Both the position numbers and the translations under genes were made by a program. Positions 1 through 8,236 of a stretch of DNA of 64,000 nt are shown here, piece after piece. How positions within the stretch are numbered: the stretch's first letter is position 1; each line of letters opens with the position of its first letter. The DNA is from Bin80 sp964291275 (GTDB lineage: Bacteria; Bacteroidota; Rhodothermia; Rhodothermales; Bin80). The stretch lies in NCBI GenBank assembly GCA_964291275.2, contig OZ219799.1:1488001-1552000 (forward strand), written 5' to 3'. Below the pieces are notes generated by a model. It was not told the DNA's origin. It worked only from the letters and a program-made list of their open reading frames with translations, and did not search any database.

Positions 1-2
1 TG

Positions 3-317
3 AATGATATGTCACGCCGGCCGGATCCTGACCTGTCAGGTGCTATCCAACACGCATATGCTGGGGTAGAATGTGTGGTGCGGCAGGTGTGCGGAGACAA
101 TGCAACTCTTGGGGACCTCTTGAAACGCTATCCGGACAAGATACCACCTGCCTTAAGTACAGCCATAGGCAGTTTATGGGGATATGCTTCTCAGTACGGT
201 CGACACATGGAAGAGGGGAAGGATCCAGATACCGATGACGTGAGTCTGGCAGTTCAGGTGGCCATGGCCATAGCAGCGTACCTGTCAAGGAAAGTCGATG
301 GGGGCATGCCAGACTAG
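3..317 (+). CDS. AbiJ/HEPN-like abortive-infection type protein, 3' fragment at window edge
   Basis: The frame is open to the left edge of the window, so this is probably only the C-terminal part of a longer gene; an internal ATG lies at position 9. The visible ~100 residues are helical and read as the C-terminal HEPN-like domain found in many abortive-infection or stress proteins: an Ala-Ile-Gln-His-Ala-Tyr-Ala-Gly-Val-Glu helix, a TLGDLLK segment, then a GYASQYGRHMEEG segment and a final AIAAYLSRK helix. That order (AVEAVAR..TLGDALK..LYGYTSDE..RH) is familiar to me from AbiJ-type and hypothetical HEPN proteins. A catalytic R-x4-6-H pair is not cleanly visible: the Arg-His in GRHMEEG is adjacent rather than spaced. 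The domain call rests on pattern memory, and the function (RNA cleavage or phage defence) is inferred only from the family. The Panacea pair 2.4 kb downstream fits a defence or stress neighbourhood. Confidence 0.5.
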   Translation, partial: NDMSRRPDPDLSGAIQHAYAGVECVVRQVCGDNATLGDLLKRYPDKIPPALSTAIGSLWGYASQYGRHMEEGKDPDTDDVSLAVQVAMAIAAYLSRKVDGGMPD

Positions 318-394
318 TCGCAGCTGGCGTATCTTAAGGGTAGGAAGCAGAATCGTGTAATTCTATACGGTAAGGCTCCGCGTGCCTCCGACCA

Positions 395-660
395 CTACCA
401 TCTCTCGACGGAGATATACTCACCGTACAGCGCGACGTTGCCCTATCCAATAGGGTTGACATGCGCGAATATGTCGAGATTGAGGTCCGATGCCGCGTCC
501 GCCCCGGAGTTTTCCCCAGCGTCGACACGACGCGCTCAACCTCACGGATCTGCCAGTAGACGATCGAAGCCATGATCAGAAGTAGGCAATTCACAGTCGG
601 CGGAAGTCTCGCCAGTCGGCATTTCCCAGTTTCCCGTAGAAGATGCTGCTGGCCAGGCGC
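395..660 (-). pseudogene. Decayed Tn3-family transposase, C-terminal remnant
   Basis: On the minus strand three pieces of a Tn3-type transposase C-terminus can be read by switching frames. Near 600-660 one frame gives IFYGKLGNADWRDFR, resembling the FFGxxGELRDRT segment. Near 540-600 another frame gives LLIMASIVYWQIREVERVV, resembling the LNLVxxAIVYWNTxYLERA helix. Near 395-480 a third gives DIFAHVNPIG-stop-GNVALYGEY, resembling the LAHLSPLGWEHINLTGEY signature that ends these proteins. The conserved Trp of PLGW is an amber stop at 443-445. At least one frameshift and one nonsense change make it non-functional. No convincing 38-bp Tn3 inverted repeat was found nearby, so the element's limits are unknown. 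The rest of 318-1193 holds nothing else I recognise. Confidence 0.6.
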
Positions 661-1193
661 AGGGGAGTCCTCTGGATTTACATCTGGAATGTCGTCCTTC
701 ATCGAATCAACCGTCACTTTTGCCGAATGAAACGGAGCCTCTTTATCAAGATTGTACGTCAGGTCCCGGATCAATCGCCAAAATGACGCAAGAGCATCAG
801 TCGTAGTGCTTGACCGGCTTCCCCAGCCTCGTGGAGCGTCTGATCCAGTTAAAAAAACTCATCTGATCTGAGCATGATTCAATCGTAAATTATGGTAAGT
901 GAAAGGGTTGGAGTTCCATACCGGCCACAATCCAAGTCAAATAGACTCAACTGACTTTGGCGTTACGCCGCGGAAAGGTGCTTTTCCTAGCCTGAATTCG
1001 CTAGGTGTTACAGCATGTACCTGCTGAACAGTTGGTGCTCGCCCCGGACTGTAGTTTCAGTGAACTGCACGCTGGGCGACACGTACAGAGCTGCATGCCC
1101 TCGTTAAAGGTACACGCATAGTTAGATCTGGATTGGGTGGTATATAGCAGTTGTATAAAAAGCATCACGATTCGTATTGAGTGGCGAGAAACC

Positions 1194-2021
1194 ATGAGTA
1201 GAATGTCTAAGAATCGGAAAACAGGTTTGGGGAGCATCATGCTCGTGATTACGATGATGGTCTGTGTTCCTGAGATCGCAATTGCACAGAACGGCAGTTT
1301 CTACGTAGGCACCTCCGTCGGAGCTGAACACATTAGCTTTGAACATGCAAAAACCGTAGACAATACAGGCGTGCCGGCGAATTATTTGCAACGCGGAAAC
1401 ATTTACAACACGAGCGCTTCAGCGAGCGAATCAGGTTTTAGTACAGGATTTCTTGTCGGCTACCGCCTGAATTTGGACCCAGGCAACATCTTTAGCATAG
1501 GCCTTGAGATTGATGGACAACTCCACGGTGGCACGGCAAGCGGTACGTTTCCCGGAGACGGACAATCCGACAGTCGAAACCAGTATGGAGAAGCTTGGCC
1601 CGATGAGTGGAGTGTAGAGAGGAAAAACAGCTATGGTGCTGCGTTGGTATTCCGTGTGAGCCCCTCGTTTATGGTTTCGCTTCTTGGCTCGGATACCGGT
1701 ATATATGTTCTCGGCAGAGTACGCCGTTTGGATGCGGATTTAACTGTCAATTACAACGGGTGCTTTAATCCACTTGAACTTTGCGGGCCGGGAGAATTTG
1801 ATTCAGGCATAGATTCCCACGACGAAACATTCCACACATTGACTGTGGGTGGGGGGCTTGAAAAGATGATTGGAGATAGGTTAGGGGTCCGCGGCGAAGT
1901 GCACCACACACAGTACGGAGAAGAAGAACGGGGGGTCTTTCTGGAGGAAGAGGCCAAGGTTCCCATATCACTTGACGGAAGTGAAACCGGATTTTCAGTA
2001 AAAGCGATTCTCTACTTCTGA
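1194..2021 (+). CDS. Outer-membrane beta-barrel protein
   Basis: Secreted protein of about 275 residues, probably an 8- to 10-strand outer-membrane barrel of the opacity/OmpA-like type. The ATG at 1194 is preferred because it starts a clean signal peptide (basic MSRMSKNRK, hydrophobic core, cleavage after the Ala of IAIA before QNGS); an upstream start at 1137 would only add residues before it. Alternating polar and apolar segments follow (FYVGTSVGAEH, GFLVGYRLNL, SIGLEIDGQL, GAALVFRVSP, LGVRGEVHHT), and the chain ends in a terminal Phe (VKAILYF), the usual recognition signal for BAM-dependent insertion. Two cysteines in the middle (NGCFNPLELCG) may form a loop disulfide. It is monocistronic by context. 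The ligand or role cannot be told from sequence. Confidence 0.75.
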   Translation: MSRMSKNRKTGLGSIMLVITMMVCVPEIAIAQNGSFYVGTSVGAEHISFEHAKTVDNTGVPANYLQRGNIYNTSASASESGFSTGFLVGYRLNLDPGNIFSIGLEIDGQLHGGTASGTFPGDGQSDSRNQYGEAWPDEWSVERKNSYGAALVFRVSPSFMVSLLGSDTGIYVLGRVRRLDADLTVNYNGCFNPLELCGPGEFDSGIDSHDETFHTLTVGGGLEKMIGDRLGVRGEVHHTQYGEEERGVFLEEEAKVPISLDGSETGFSVKAILYF

Positions 2022-2351
2022 TCGGTTCTCAGGCATCTGTCCTTCTACCTCACGGTTATTCGTAAGTGGTTTCTATCTTGCCAACGTGCAACTAAAGATT
2101 TGATAACATACTTGTATAATCACTACGAATTTGTACCCGCTAATCCCATGACTCCAAGATCGGTGCTTGACTCTTCGCTAAAATCACGCCCCAATAAAAA
2201 GGGAAGCTATATACTTAACTGTACTAACATTCGGCATTTCCCTAATATGGTGCACCCGAAAATACAAACTATGGATAATCCAGTACTCTCATCACGGCTT
2301 CGAGGAGTTAATCCTCCGAAGGATGATCCTCTGGCGAACTTTCATCTTGCT

Positions 2352-2543
2352 TCATCCCCCAAGATGGTTCAGGATTTCACTAAGAAGCAACGTTTGGCGT
2401 TGTCGACTTGACCAAGCCCACCAACCGAAATAAATTCCTAGTGACAGAATGGATAAAATAACGAGCTCAACAAATACGCCAAAGCCCGTTTCCTTTTTGA
2501 TTTCAAATGTGCGACAAAATGCGTGAAAATGTTTTCTGACCAC
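2352..2543 (-). CDS. Possible small single-span membrane protein
   Basis: A 63-residue reading frame with one strong hydrophobic segment (FVELVILSILSLGIYFGWWAW) flanked by basic residues. The -LGIYFGWWAW- piece recalls DUF4234-type small membrane proteins, which have such a hydrophobic segment followed by aromatic residues. There is no clear ribosome-binding site and the protein may be a remnant of a longer gene. A frame on the opposite strand (2100-2411) covers the same bases but has no recognisable composition, so I left it out. Low confidence; function unknown. Confidence 0.25.
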   Translation of the reverse strand: MVRKHFHAFCRTFEIKKETGFGVFVELVILSILSLGIYFGWWAWSSRQRQTLLLSEILNHLGG

Positions 2544-2565
2544 TTGTGTTGGAGCTATCTGTCGC

Positions 2566-2606
2566 TAAGACCGTTAAGCTCTCTAGGACGAGAGCTTACG
2601 GTCTTA
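2566..2606. promoter_or_regulatory. Long hairpin (17-bp arms) upstream of the Panacea operon
   Basis: Left arm 2566-2583 (TAAGACCGTTAAGCTCTC) and right arm 2590-2606 (GAGAGCTTACGGTCTTA) are reverse complements apart from one extra T, with a 6-base loop. It lies about 75 bp upstream of the antitoxin start at 2680. No T-tract follows on either strand, so it is not a classical intrinsic terminator. It could be an operator for an autoregulated toxin-antitoxin operon, an RNA-level stem-loop, or the footprint of a mobile element. Confidence 0.5.
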
Positions 2607-2679
2607 AAGCTGGTTATGTGTACACTCAGTATGTGATACACTGTGCTCCCCCAGCAACACTTTGACAATCTTCTATGAC

Positions 2680-3138
2680 ATGACTACGGTATTTGACGTT
2701 GCGAATTACATTCTGGAAAAGAAAGGATCTGTCACTACATGGAAGCTCCAGAAGCTCTTGTATTACAGTCAAGCGTGGTCCCTTGTGTGGGATGAGAAGC
2801 CCTTGTTTGAGGAAGAGTTCGAGGCATGGGCTAATGGCCCCGTGTGCCGTGATCTCTATGATCACCACAGAAGGAAATTTGAAGTCAGTCATTTTCCAAA
2901 AGGAGACGTAGATGTATTAAGCGACGATCAGAAGGAGAACATTGATATTGTGTTGGAGGTCTACGGACACAAAGAACCACAATGGCTTAGTGACTTAACT
3001 CACTTAGAAGATCCATGGAAAGAGGCTCGACACGGCCTTCATCCCGGCGAACGCGGAAACTCTGTCATTACCAAGGAGTCAATGGCACTGTATTACGGCG
3101 GGCTTTTAGAAGAACATACCTTGCCAATTGAACCTTAG
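2680..3138 (+). CDS. Panacea (SocA/GepA, DUF4065) domain antitoxin
   Basis: A 152-residue Panacea-domain protein. The domain starts at once (FDVANYILEKKG), followed by the hallmark WKLQKLLYYSQAW helix (residues about 20-32), then FEEEFEAWANGPVCRDLYDHHR (about 43-64) and a C-terminal GERGNSVITKESMALYYG segment. These match the family named GepA, SocA or DUF4065. Panacea domains are the neutralising part of many type II toxin-antitoxin pairs and are known to pair with unrelated toxins. The ATG at 2680 is chosen because it begins the conserved fold; another Met lies six codons upstream. A basic-tailed protein follows 15 bases after the stop and is the likely partner toxin. The domain call is firm; the pairing and direction of neutralisation are inferred from gene order. 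Confidence 0.85.
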   Translation: MTTVFDVANYILEKKGSVTTWKLQKLLYYSQAWSLVWDEKPLFEEEFEAWANGPVCRDLYDHHRRKFEVSHFPKGDVDVLSDDQKENIDIVLEVYGHKEPQWLSDLTHLEDPWKEARHGLHPGERGNSVITKESMALYYGGLLEEHTLPIEP

Positions 3139-3153
3139 TCGTCGTAAGCTGTA

Positions 3154-3627
3154 GTGGGATCTCGCAATAAGCGGAACAAAAGGACGAAAATCAAGACCAA
3201 TCCGGGCGGGAGTAATCGCCCACGGTCTTCACAGGAATCCCAGCTCAAGAATTTTGACGCACAACCCCCCACTTGGTCATTCGTGATTGCAGACAAGAGT
3301 TGGCCAGAAAGCTTGTATTCCGAACGAGCAGGGAAAGATTGGACTGACATTATCTTGCCTAAGCTACGCGATTTTGAAGGCCTAACATGGGCAGAGATCA
3401 AAAGACAAACTTATGGCCGAGGGAATAAAAGCAGCAACCACTACGTCTACGTGAATCAAATGCTCAAGAAAGTGGGTAAACGATTAGAACAATTACATCT
3501 TGAGGATAAAGAACAATTATTTTCGTTACGACTTGGCAGTAGGAAAAGAATTTATGGCATCAAAATTGGTAGCGTCTTACGTATTATTTGGTATGACCCT
3601 GACCACAAACTTTATCCTGTAGGGTGA
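3154..3627 (+). CDS. Putative toxin partner of the Panacea antitoxin
   Basis: A 157-residue protein starting at a GTG 15 bases after the Panacea gene, so almost certainly co-transcribed. The first ~35 residues are very basic and disordered (NKRNKRTKIKTNPGG). The body contains WSFVIADKSW, LRDFEGLTWAEIKRQT, a HYVYVNQMLKKVGKRLEQL helix, and an end block FSLRLGSRKRIYGIK / LRIIWYDPDHKLYP. The last block (RLxGxxRIYGIxxGxVxxIxWYDPxHxxYP) is a pattern I recognise from many small uncharacterised proteins; its strands and Asp-x-x-His look enzyme-like. I cannot name a biochemical activity. Toxin status is inferred from position next to a Panacea protein. Confidence 0.6.
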   Translation: MGSRNKRNKRTKIKTNPGGSNRPRSSQESQLKNFDAQPPTWSFVIADKSWPESLYSERAGKDWTDIILPKLRDFEGLTWAEIKRQTYGRGNKSSNHYVYVNQMLKKVGKRLEQLHLEDKEQLFSLRLGSRKRIYGIKIGSVLRIIWYDPDHKLYPVG

Positions 3628-3796
3628 ACGCTTAGTCAGTCCTGCGCTCTGCGTGCTTTGATCCTGTTGTAATGCACCAGTGCGATTTCCTGCGTCCTTT
3701 CTACTTGGGCTTGCGTCAGGTGGTCGAGGAGGGCATTACTCAAGTCGTCAATATTCTGTGCCATCCGCTTGGCAGCTGCGGTCTCTCTTCTAGATA

Positions 3797-4120
3797 GTGC
3801 TTGCCAGAAAATGGTTGGTACTCGCTGTTACGTATCCTCTGATCACCCTTTGGGGGTACTGGCGCGGCCTTGATGGCGATTATAGCACAAACCAATTGTT
3901 GCTGGCTTCCGCCATTGCGATAGTGGTAGCCGCAGCCATTTTTCTGTACGTCCCGATAGCCAAAAAAGTTGAGCGCTGGAGTATAGCTTGGTGACTGGGT
4001 TTGATGGCTATCATGTTTCTTGGTGCCATTGCGAATATTATAAATTGGCTGTATGAAGCTCATCGTGCGTGGAGTGAAGCTGTAATCTTTTTACCATTTG
4101 GACACCGGCTATTCACGTAG
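3797..4120 (+). pseudogene. Small membrane protein split by an in-frame TGA
   Basis: From 3797 a frame encodes two predicted membrane helices (LVLAVTYPLITLWGYW and LLLASAIAIVVAAAIFLYV) and stops at a TGA at 3992-3994. The same frame stays open beyond it, giving a third hydrophobic helix (LMAIMFLGAIANIINWLYEAH) up to a TAG at 4118-4120. The simplest reading is one three-helix membrane protein broken by a single nonsense codon (TGG to TGA is possible, since Trp precedes it). Alternatively only the first 65 residues are made. On the opposite strand at about 3641-3766 a 42-codon helical frame starting MAQNIDD also exists, with no recognised relative. Confidence 0.3.
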
Positions 4121-4288
4121 CCAGTAAGCACTTGGATACCAAGGTCAAGTGTAGCTTCTTCAAACGGCCCCAAGAGGTATGATGTGCCTTGCACTTGGTA
4201 AAGCATGAATGCGGGACGTTACTGGTGATCAGGATGCCAGTAACCAAGCGGCATGTGCGGTAAGGTCGTTTGGTTGCGGAGATGCGGT

Positions 4289-6967
4289 TCAGATCCCCCG
4301 AAATCCCCGGTTACGTTCTGCACGCGGTTGCTGGAAACGCAGAAATTCCGCCAAGCGACCACTCTTCACGTGTAAATTGAACCCCCACGACTGGTAAGTC
4401 CCAAATGGGATCCAACGGAAAGACATATTCCAGCACTCGAACTCTTTCGATAAGTTGAGCGTCGTTGTTACGATTTGTTTTCGCTCAAGATCATAGCCTG
4501 TTTGGCCTCGAACACGCCAGGTTGGTGTTAGGCTGAAGTTGAAGCCCGTATTTACAGTAGCCGAACGGCGAAGGACCAATTGCGGTCGAGTAATCTGATA
4601 GACAAAACTCAGGTTTAATGACCAATTTTCGAATCCGCTAGCCCCGCTGGTTTGCGAAAACTGATTGTTTATGCCTGTTCCGAAAGAGGGAACTGAATTA
4701 CCAAACTGAGGCATGGTCGAGATACCCGTCGGCATGTCTGCTGTACGAGTTCGCATGCGTCCACTCAATTGCATACTCCCGCGTACACTCAGCTGCGTCA
4801 GTCGGGCAATAGCCAGATCACGAAGTGAGAAGACATACTCGTTCACCATGCGACGACCATCAGGGCTAAGTTTGTAGGGTGAGAAGGTAGAGCTGAAGTT
4901 TATGCTGAACTGGCCTAGAATATTGGTGCGAGCGCTTATGCGTATGGGAGACATTCTGAGCGAATCTGCCGCAAAGTTGTAGCTGCTGGATGCGTTCAGA
5001 GTGAAGAGTCGAAGAACACGACTCTGATCGGATCCGGTTGAGTCTATGCTCACCCGCTTGGTCTCGAATGTATTGTCAACCCCAAAATTGATCGCTTTCT
5101 GGATCCCATTCTGTACGCCCGTAACAATGCTATAGCGGCGCGGGGTCGGCCCTGTTGCCAATGTATCCACGACAGGCAGGCCTGCTTGATCCAGTAAAGG
5201 ACGTGTATACCCCCAGGTATCGCCAGCAAAATCCGGCCGATATGAAAACCCAACGCGTGGTCGCACTGTGTGTCTTAATCCCTGGTACTGTCCAAGTTTG
5301 ACAGGAAAAAGCCCGTAAATTGTTGTGTTCGCGGATGCCCCTGTATTGAACTGCCTCAGGGCAAAAAATCCTTGTTCCGTTGTTCTTTCGGTTGTACCGT
5401 CAGCCAGAAGTGTTTGACGCTCAGAAGTTATGAACCAGTCTTCGGTATAATTTGCGTTCGGTGAAAAATTCAGGCGAACCTGCCCTAATAGAGGTATCTG
5501 GCGTATTGCAAACGGGGCTGCGATAGGTACACGGTGCGTGGCAGCAAAACGAATACGACCATCAGTCCTGCCAGTGGCAGTCCGGTACTTCCCTTCATCC
5601 AATAACGCCTCATACCAAGGATAATCAACTGGTTGCCCATTGGCCAAAGTGTCGCCATTAGCAATCAGCTCCTCGTCTGAGAGTGGTCGGAAGTCGTACC
5701 TGTTGTTAACACGTGACGATATACTGTACTGGAGTCTCTCATACCAGCGCTGATCCTGCCCGCTGCTGTTCTCGCGCTTGAATGGAGCTCTTGTTCCTTG
5801 AGAAAAAGAAAATTGCGGTAGAGACAAGTCGACGCTGCCCGTAGATATGACCTGCTGCTGTCGCGCGCTTAGGGAAATTGATCTACTCCCCCTGAATGTG
5901 CGATTAAATTGGATAGAGGAACCAATCGATTGTCTAACATTGTCGTCGTACTGATACGAAACCGTGCGCAAGTAGGTACTGGATGTAAGGTTTACGTTTG
6001 CGCTCAGGCGTGATGTTGGAGAGAAGGTTTGGTTATGGGTCCACCTGAAGCTCAGGTTGTTTCGTTTGACCAAATCCGGATCATCGCGCTCACCACTGCG
6101 CTCGTGAAGGAAATCAACGTTCAGATTGCCACTAAAACGGTCGCGGCGGTTGTAACGAAAGGCCGGGTTAACCTGCCAGCTGCCCTTTGTCCACAAACCG
6201 AATTGGATTTGCGTATCCATATTATCATTCATGGCAAAATACCACCCCCCATTGCGCAGGAAAAAACCTCGCTCATCTTCTCCATATTCCGGTGCCAGTA
6301 GTCCGCTTCTGCGACCCTCCTGGTAGGGTAGAAAGCCAAAGGGCAGCCACACAGGCATCGGGATATTGAAAATGAAGAGCTGAATTGGGCCGGTATAGAC
6401 CCATTTTTGATCAACGACCTTCATTCTGCGAGCCCGGAGTGAATAAGACGGAGTCTCGTCCGGTCCGCAATTGCATGTAGTGTAGAGACCGTCCTTGATA
6501 AAAATTGTACTGTCTTCTCTGACTTTTGCTATCCCTGCTTGTATGAAGCCCTCTTCAAACTGTGTTCTTGCTTCTGTCACACGTCCACGGCGGGTAGCGA
6601 TATTGTAAGCCAGCCGTGATCCAGTCAGTGTTTCGGTACCCTCTGAGAATACTGGTGAGCCCACGAATCCTGAATCTGTGGCAAGCCCCTGTGCGACAAG
6701 CTCGTCCTGGTCCAGGAGTAAGGTAATAGAGTAGGCGCTGAGCTGAACGCCTTCGTAGGATACGCTGGCATTACCGGTAAGTGTGCCAATATCCCCGGCT
6801 CCCGAGTCAAAATGCAGTACCAGGGAGTCTCGGGCGCTGAATCGTATTGGAGAAGTGAGCGATTCAGTTTCCTGCGCCCAGGTAATCTGAGGAAAAAGCA
6901 GCAGGCCAACAGCGACAAAGCGAAATAGTTGTCCTAAAACGACGTCACCGTTTGCGGTTATCGTCAT
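4289..6967 (-). CDS. lptD: LPS-assembly outer-membrane protein LptD (Bacteroidota type)
   Basis: About 890 residues; inserts LPS into the outer leaflet of the outer membrane as the beta-barrel of the Lpt bridge. A signal peptide (LFRFVAVGLLLFPQITWA) leads into an OstA-like beta-jellyroll (residues about 35-185: FDSGAGDIGTLTGNASVSYEG, then GSRLAYNIATRRGRV), then a long barrel rich in alternating strands. A CNC motif after the jellyroll and a single late Cys (EFECWNM) could form the domain-linking disulfides known for LptD. Segments such as FNIPMPVWLPFGFLPY and RRSGLLAPEYG are typical of the family. The ATG at 6967 overlaps the 3' end of the upstream ROK gene by 23 bases, and no other ATG gives a signal peptide. 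It is the last gene of the eno-ftsB-ROK-lptD run. 4121-4288 after its stop holds no recognised feature. Confidence 0.85.
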   Translation of the reverse strand: MTITANGDVVLGQLFRFVAVGLLLFPQITWAQETESLTSPIRFSARDSLVLHFDSGAGDIGTLTGNASVSYEGVQLSAYSITLLLDQDELVAQGLATDSGFVGSPVFSEGTETLTGSRLAYNIATRRGRVTEARTQFEEGFIQAGIAKVREDSTIFIKDGLYTTCNCGPDETPSYSLRARRMKVVDQKWVYTGPIQLFIFNIPMPVWLPFGFLPYQEGRRSGLLAPEYGEDERGFFLRNGGWYFAMNDNMDTQIQFGLWTKGSWQVNPAFRYNRRDRFSGNLNVDFLHERSGERDDPDLVKRNNLSFRWTHNQTFSPTSRLSANVNLTSSTYLRTVSYQYDDNVRQSIGSSIQFNRTFRGSRSISLSARQQQVISTGSVDLSLPQFSFSQGTRAPFKRENSSGQDQRWYERLQYSISSRVNNRYDFRPLSDEELIANGDTLANGQPVDYPWYEALLDEGKYRTATGRTDGRIRFAATHRVPIAAPFAIRQIPLLGQVRLNFSPNANYTEDWFITSERQTLLADGTTERTTEQGFFALRQFNTGASANTTIYGLFPVKLGQYQGLRHTVRPRVGFSYRPDFAGDTWGYTRPLLDQAGLPVVDTLATGPTPRRYSIVTGVQNGIQKAINFGVDNTFETKRVSIDSTGSDQSRVLRLFTLNASSSYNFAADSLRMSPIRISARTNILGQFSINFSSTFSPYKLSPDGRRMVNEYVFSLRDLAIARLTQLSVRGSMQLSGRMRTRTADMPTGISTMPQFGNSVPSFGTGINNQFSQTSGASGFENWSLNLSFVYQITRPQLVLRRSATVNTGFNFSLTPTWRVRGQTGYDLERKQIVTTTLNLSKEFECWNMSFRWIPFGTYQSWGFNLHVKSGRLAEFLRFQQPRAERNRGFRGI

Positions 6968-7910
6968 CGATCTGATCGAATACAAGACTGGCAGCACCAA
7001 GCATACCGGCCTCGTTTCCGAGCGTTTCCTGAATTACGACAACGCTGTCGCGCATACCGGGCTTTATGTATGACTTAATGATGTCTCGTGCTGGCTCCAA
7101 CAACAGGTCGCCCGCATTGGAAATACCTCCGCCTATGACAATAGTGCGTATGTCGAGGAGGTTAACAACGCCGCCCAATACACAGCCCAGCTTCTGTCCG
7201 GCCCACTTGAGAACTTCAGTGGCACCTAGGTCCCCATTCATAGCTGCTCCTGCAATTACGGCGGGAGTGAGGTTCGCCAGTCCCGGAGCTGCACACAACG
7301 CGCTGTCGGGATATTCACCCAATTGTTCGCGTGCATGTCCTGTCAGGAATCGCTGTCCTAGGTATGCTTCAATGGCCCCATTGACACCGGCCATATCCGG
7401 TGGACCATCATAATTAATAGACATATGTCCAAGCTCTCCGGCCGCTCCAGTCTCACCTCGAAAGATTCGGTTGTCGAATACAATAGCGCCGCCGACTCCT
7501 GTCCCGAGCGTGACCATGATAAAGTGATCATAGTTCCGTGCTGCTCCGTAGCGTCCAGATCCAAGAGCGGCCGCATTGGCATCATTCTCAACGAAAACGT
7601 TCAGTCGTTTTCCTAAACGTTTTTTTAGAGCTGATCGCAGGTTAACAACTCCCCATCCGGGCATGTTTGGTGGATGAATTAGCGACTTTCTATCGAGATC
7701 AATTGTCCCAGGGGCACCTATACCTATGCCGAGTATGCGATTCCTGCGTTTCAAGAAAGGTTTTACGGCCAAGGATATTTGATTCAGTACATGTTCTTTG
7801 CCCTCTTCAGCTTCGGTTGGGACTGAATTAGTGTTAACCAATCCGAATGTTTTATGGACTAAAGCAGCCTTAATATTAGTACCGCCAAGATCAATGCCGA
7901 TCGCGTGCAT
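6945..7910 (-). CDS. ROK-family sugar kinase (glucokinase-like) lacking the zinc cysteines
   Basis: A 321-residue cytoplasmic ROK kinase that should phosphorylate glucose or a related hexose. The phosphate-binding DLGGTN motif is at residues 7-12, the catalytic-base motif ENDANAAALG at 109-118 (Asp110), and the GTGVGG phosphate loop at 136-141. Odd feature: the ROK zinc motif CxCGxxGCxE is present only as a skeleton. Gly175, Gly178 and Glu181 and the preceding Gly-His (His162) are kept, but the three cysteines are Asp172, Ala174 and Ala179. The metal-free loop may alter substrate choice. The gene sits 5 bases after the ftsB-like gene and overlaps lptD, so it is part of that operon. Assignment to glucose rather than another sugar is inferred. 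Confidence 0.85.
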   Translation of the reverse strand: MHAIGIDLGGTNIKAALVHKTFGLVNTNSVPTEAEEGKEHVLNQISLAVKPFLKRRNRILGIGIGAPGTIDLDRKSLIHPPNMPGWGVVNLRSALKKRLGKRLNVFVENDANAAALGSGRYGAARNYDHFIMVTLGTGVGGAIVFDNRIFRGETGAAGELGHMSINYDGPPDMAGVNGAIEAYLGQRFLTGHAREQLGEYPDSALCAAPGLANLTPAVIAGAAMNGDLGATEVLKWAGQKLGCVLGGVVNLLDIRTIVIGGGISNAGDLLLEPARDIIKSYIKPGMRDSVVVIQETLGNEAGMLGAASLVFDQIDDDNRKR

Positions 7911-7915
7911 TTTTA

Positions 7916-8224
7916 TTATTCCTCTACTCGATAAACAGTTTCTCCATCGCGTCGCATACCATATTGCTCACGCGCGATTTTTTCTATCGTCTCGTCGCTT
8001 GGTGGTTTTTCTAGCATAGACTGGAGCTCTGCTATTTCGCTTTTTAACTGCGTATTTTCCTCCACCAGTTGCTCATATTCCCGCTGCCATTTGGCCCGTC
8101 GGATCAGGCTATAACTGTCAAACCAGGTGAACCAGAGCAACCCTGCAAACACCAGACCTATAAACAGCAGGCGCGTAAGGCGCCTGCCAGTTGAAGCATG
8201 TTGTGGTGTTGCTGTAGACGCCAT
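7916..8224 (-). CDS. FtsB/DivIC-family septum formation initiator
   Basis: A 102-residue bitopic membrane protein of the divisome. A short cytoplasmic tail is followed by one membrane helix (LLFIGLVFAGLLWFTWF, residues about 19-35) and a periplasmic coiled coil (EYEQLVEENTQLKSEIAELQSMLE, about 50-73) that in this family pairs with FtsL and FtsQ. It ends with the family's IEKIAREQYGMRRDGETVYRV segment. It lies 12 bases after enolase, and this eno-ftsB/divIC order is widely conserved across bacteria, which supports the call. It probably signals divisome activation together with the cell-wall synthases. Confidence 0.85.
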   Translation of the reverse strand: MASTATPQHASTGRRLTRLLFIGLVFAGLLWFTWFDSYSLIRRAKWQREYEQLVEENTQLKSEIAELQSMLEKPPSDETIEKIAREQYGMRRDGETVYRVEE

Positions 8225-8236
8225 TCACTGATCCTC

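Noticed and set aside
334..774. 146-residue minus-strand open frame
   Set aside because: Only a part of it corresponds to transposase; the conserved pieces lie in three different frames, so it is counted as a decayed Tn3 transposase, not as a gene.
2100..2411. 103-residue plus-strand frame
   Set aside because: No signal, domain or ribosome-binding context, low-complexity polar composition, and partly overlaps a better membrane-protein frame on the other strand.
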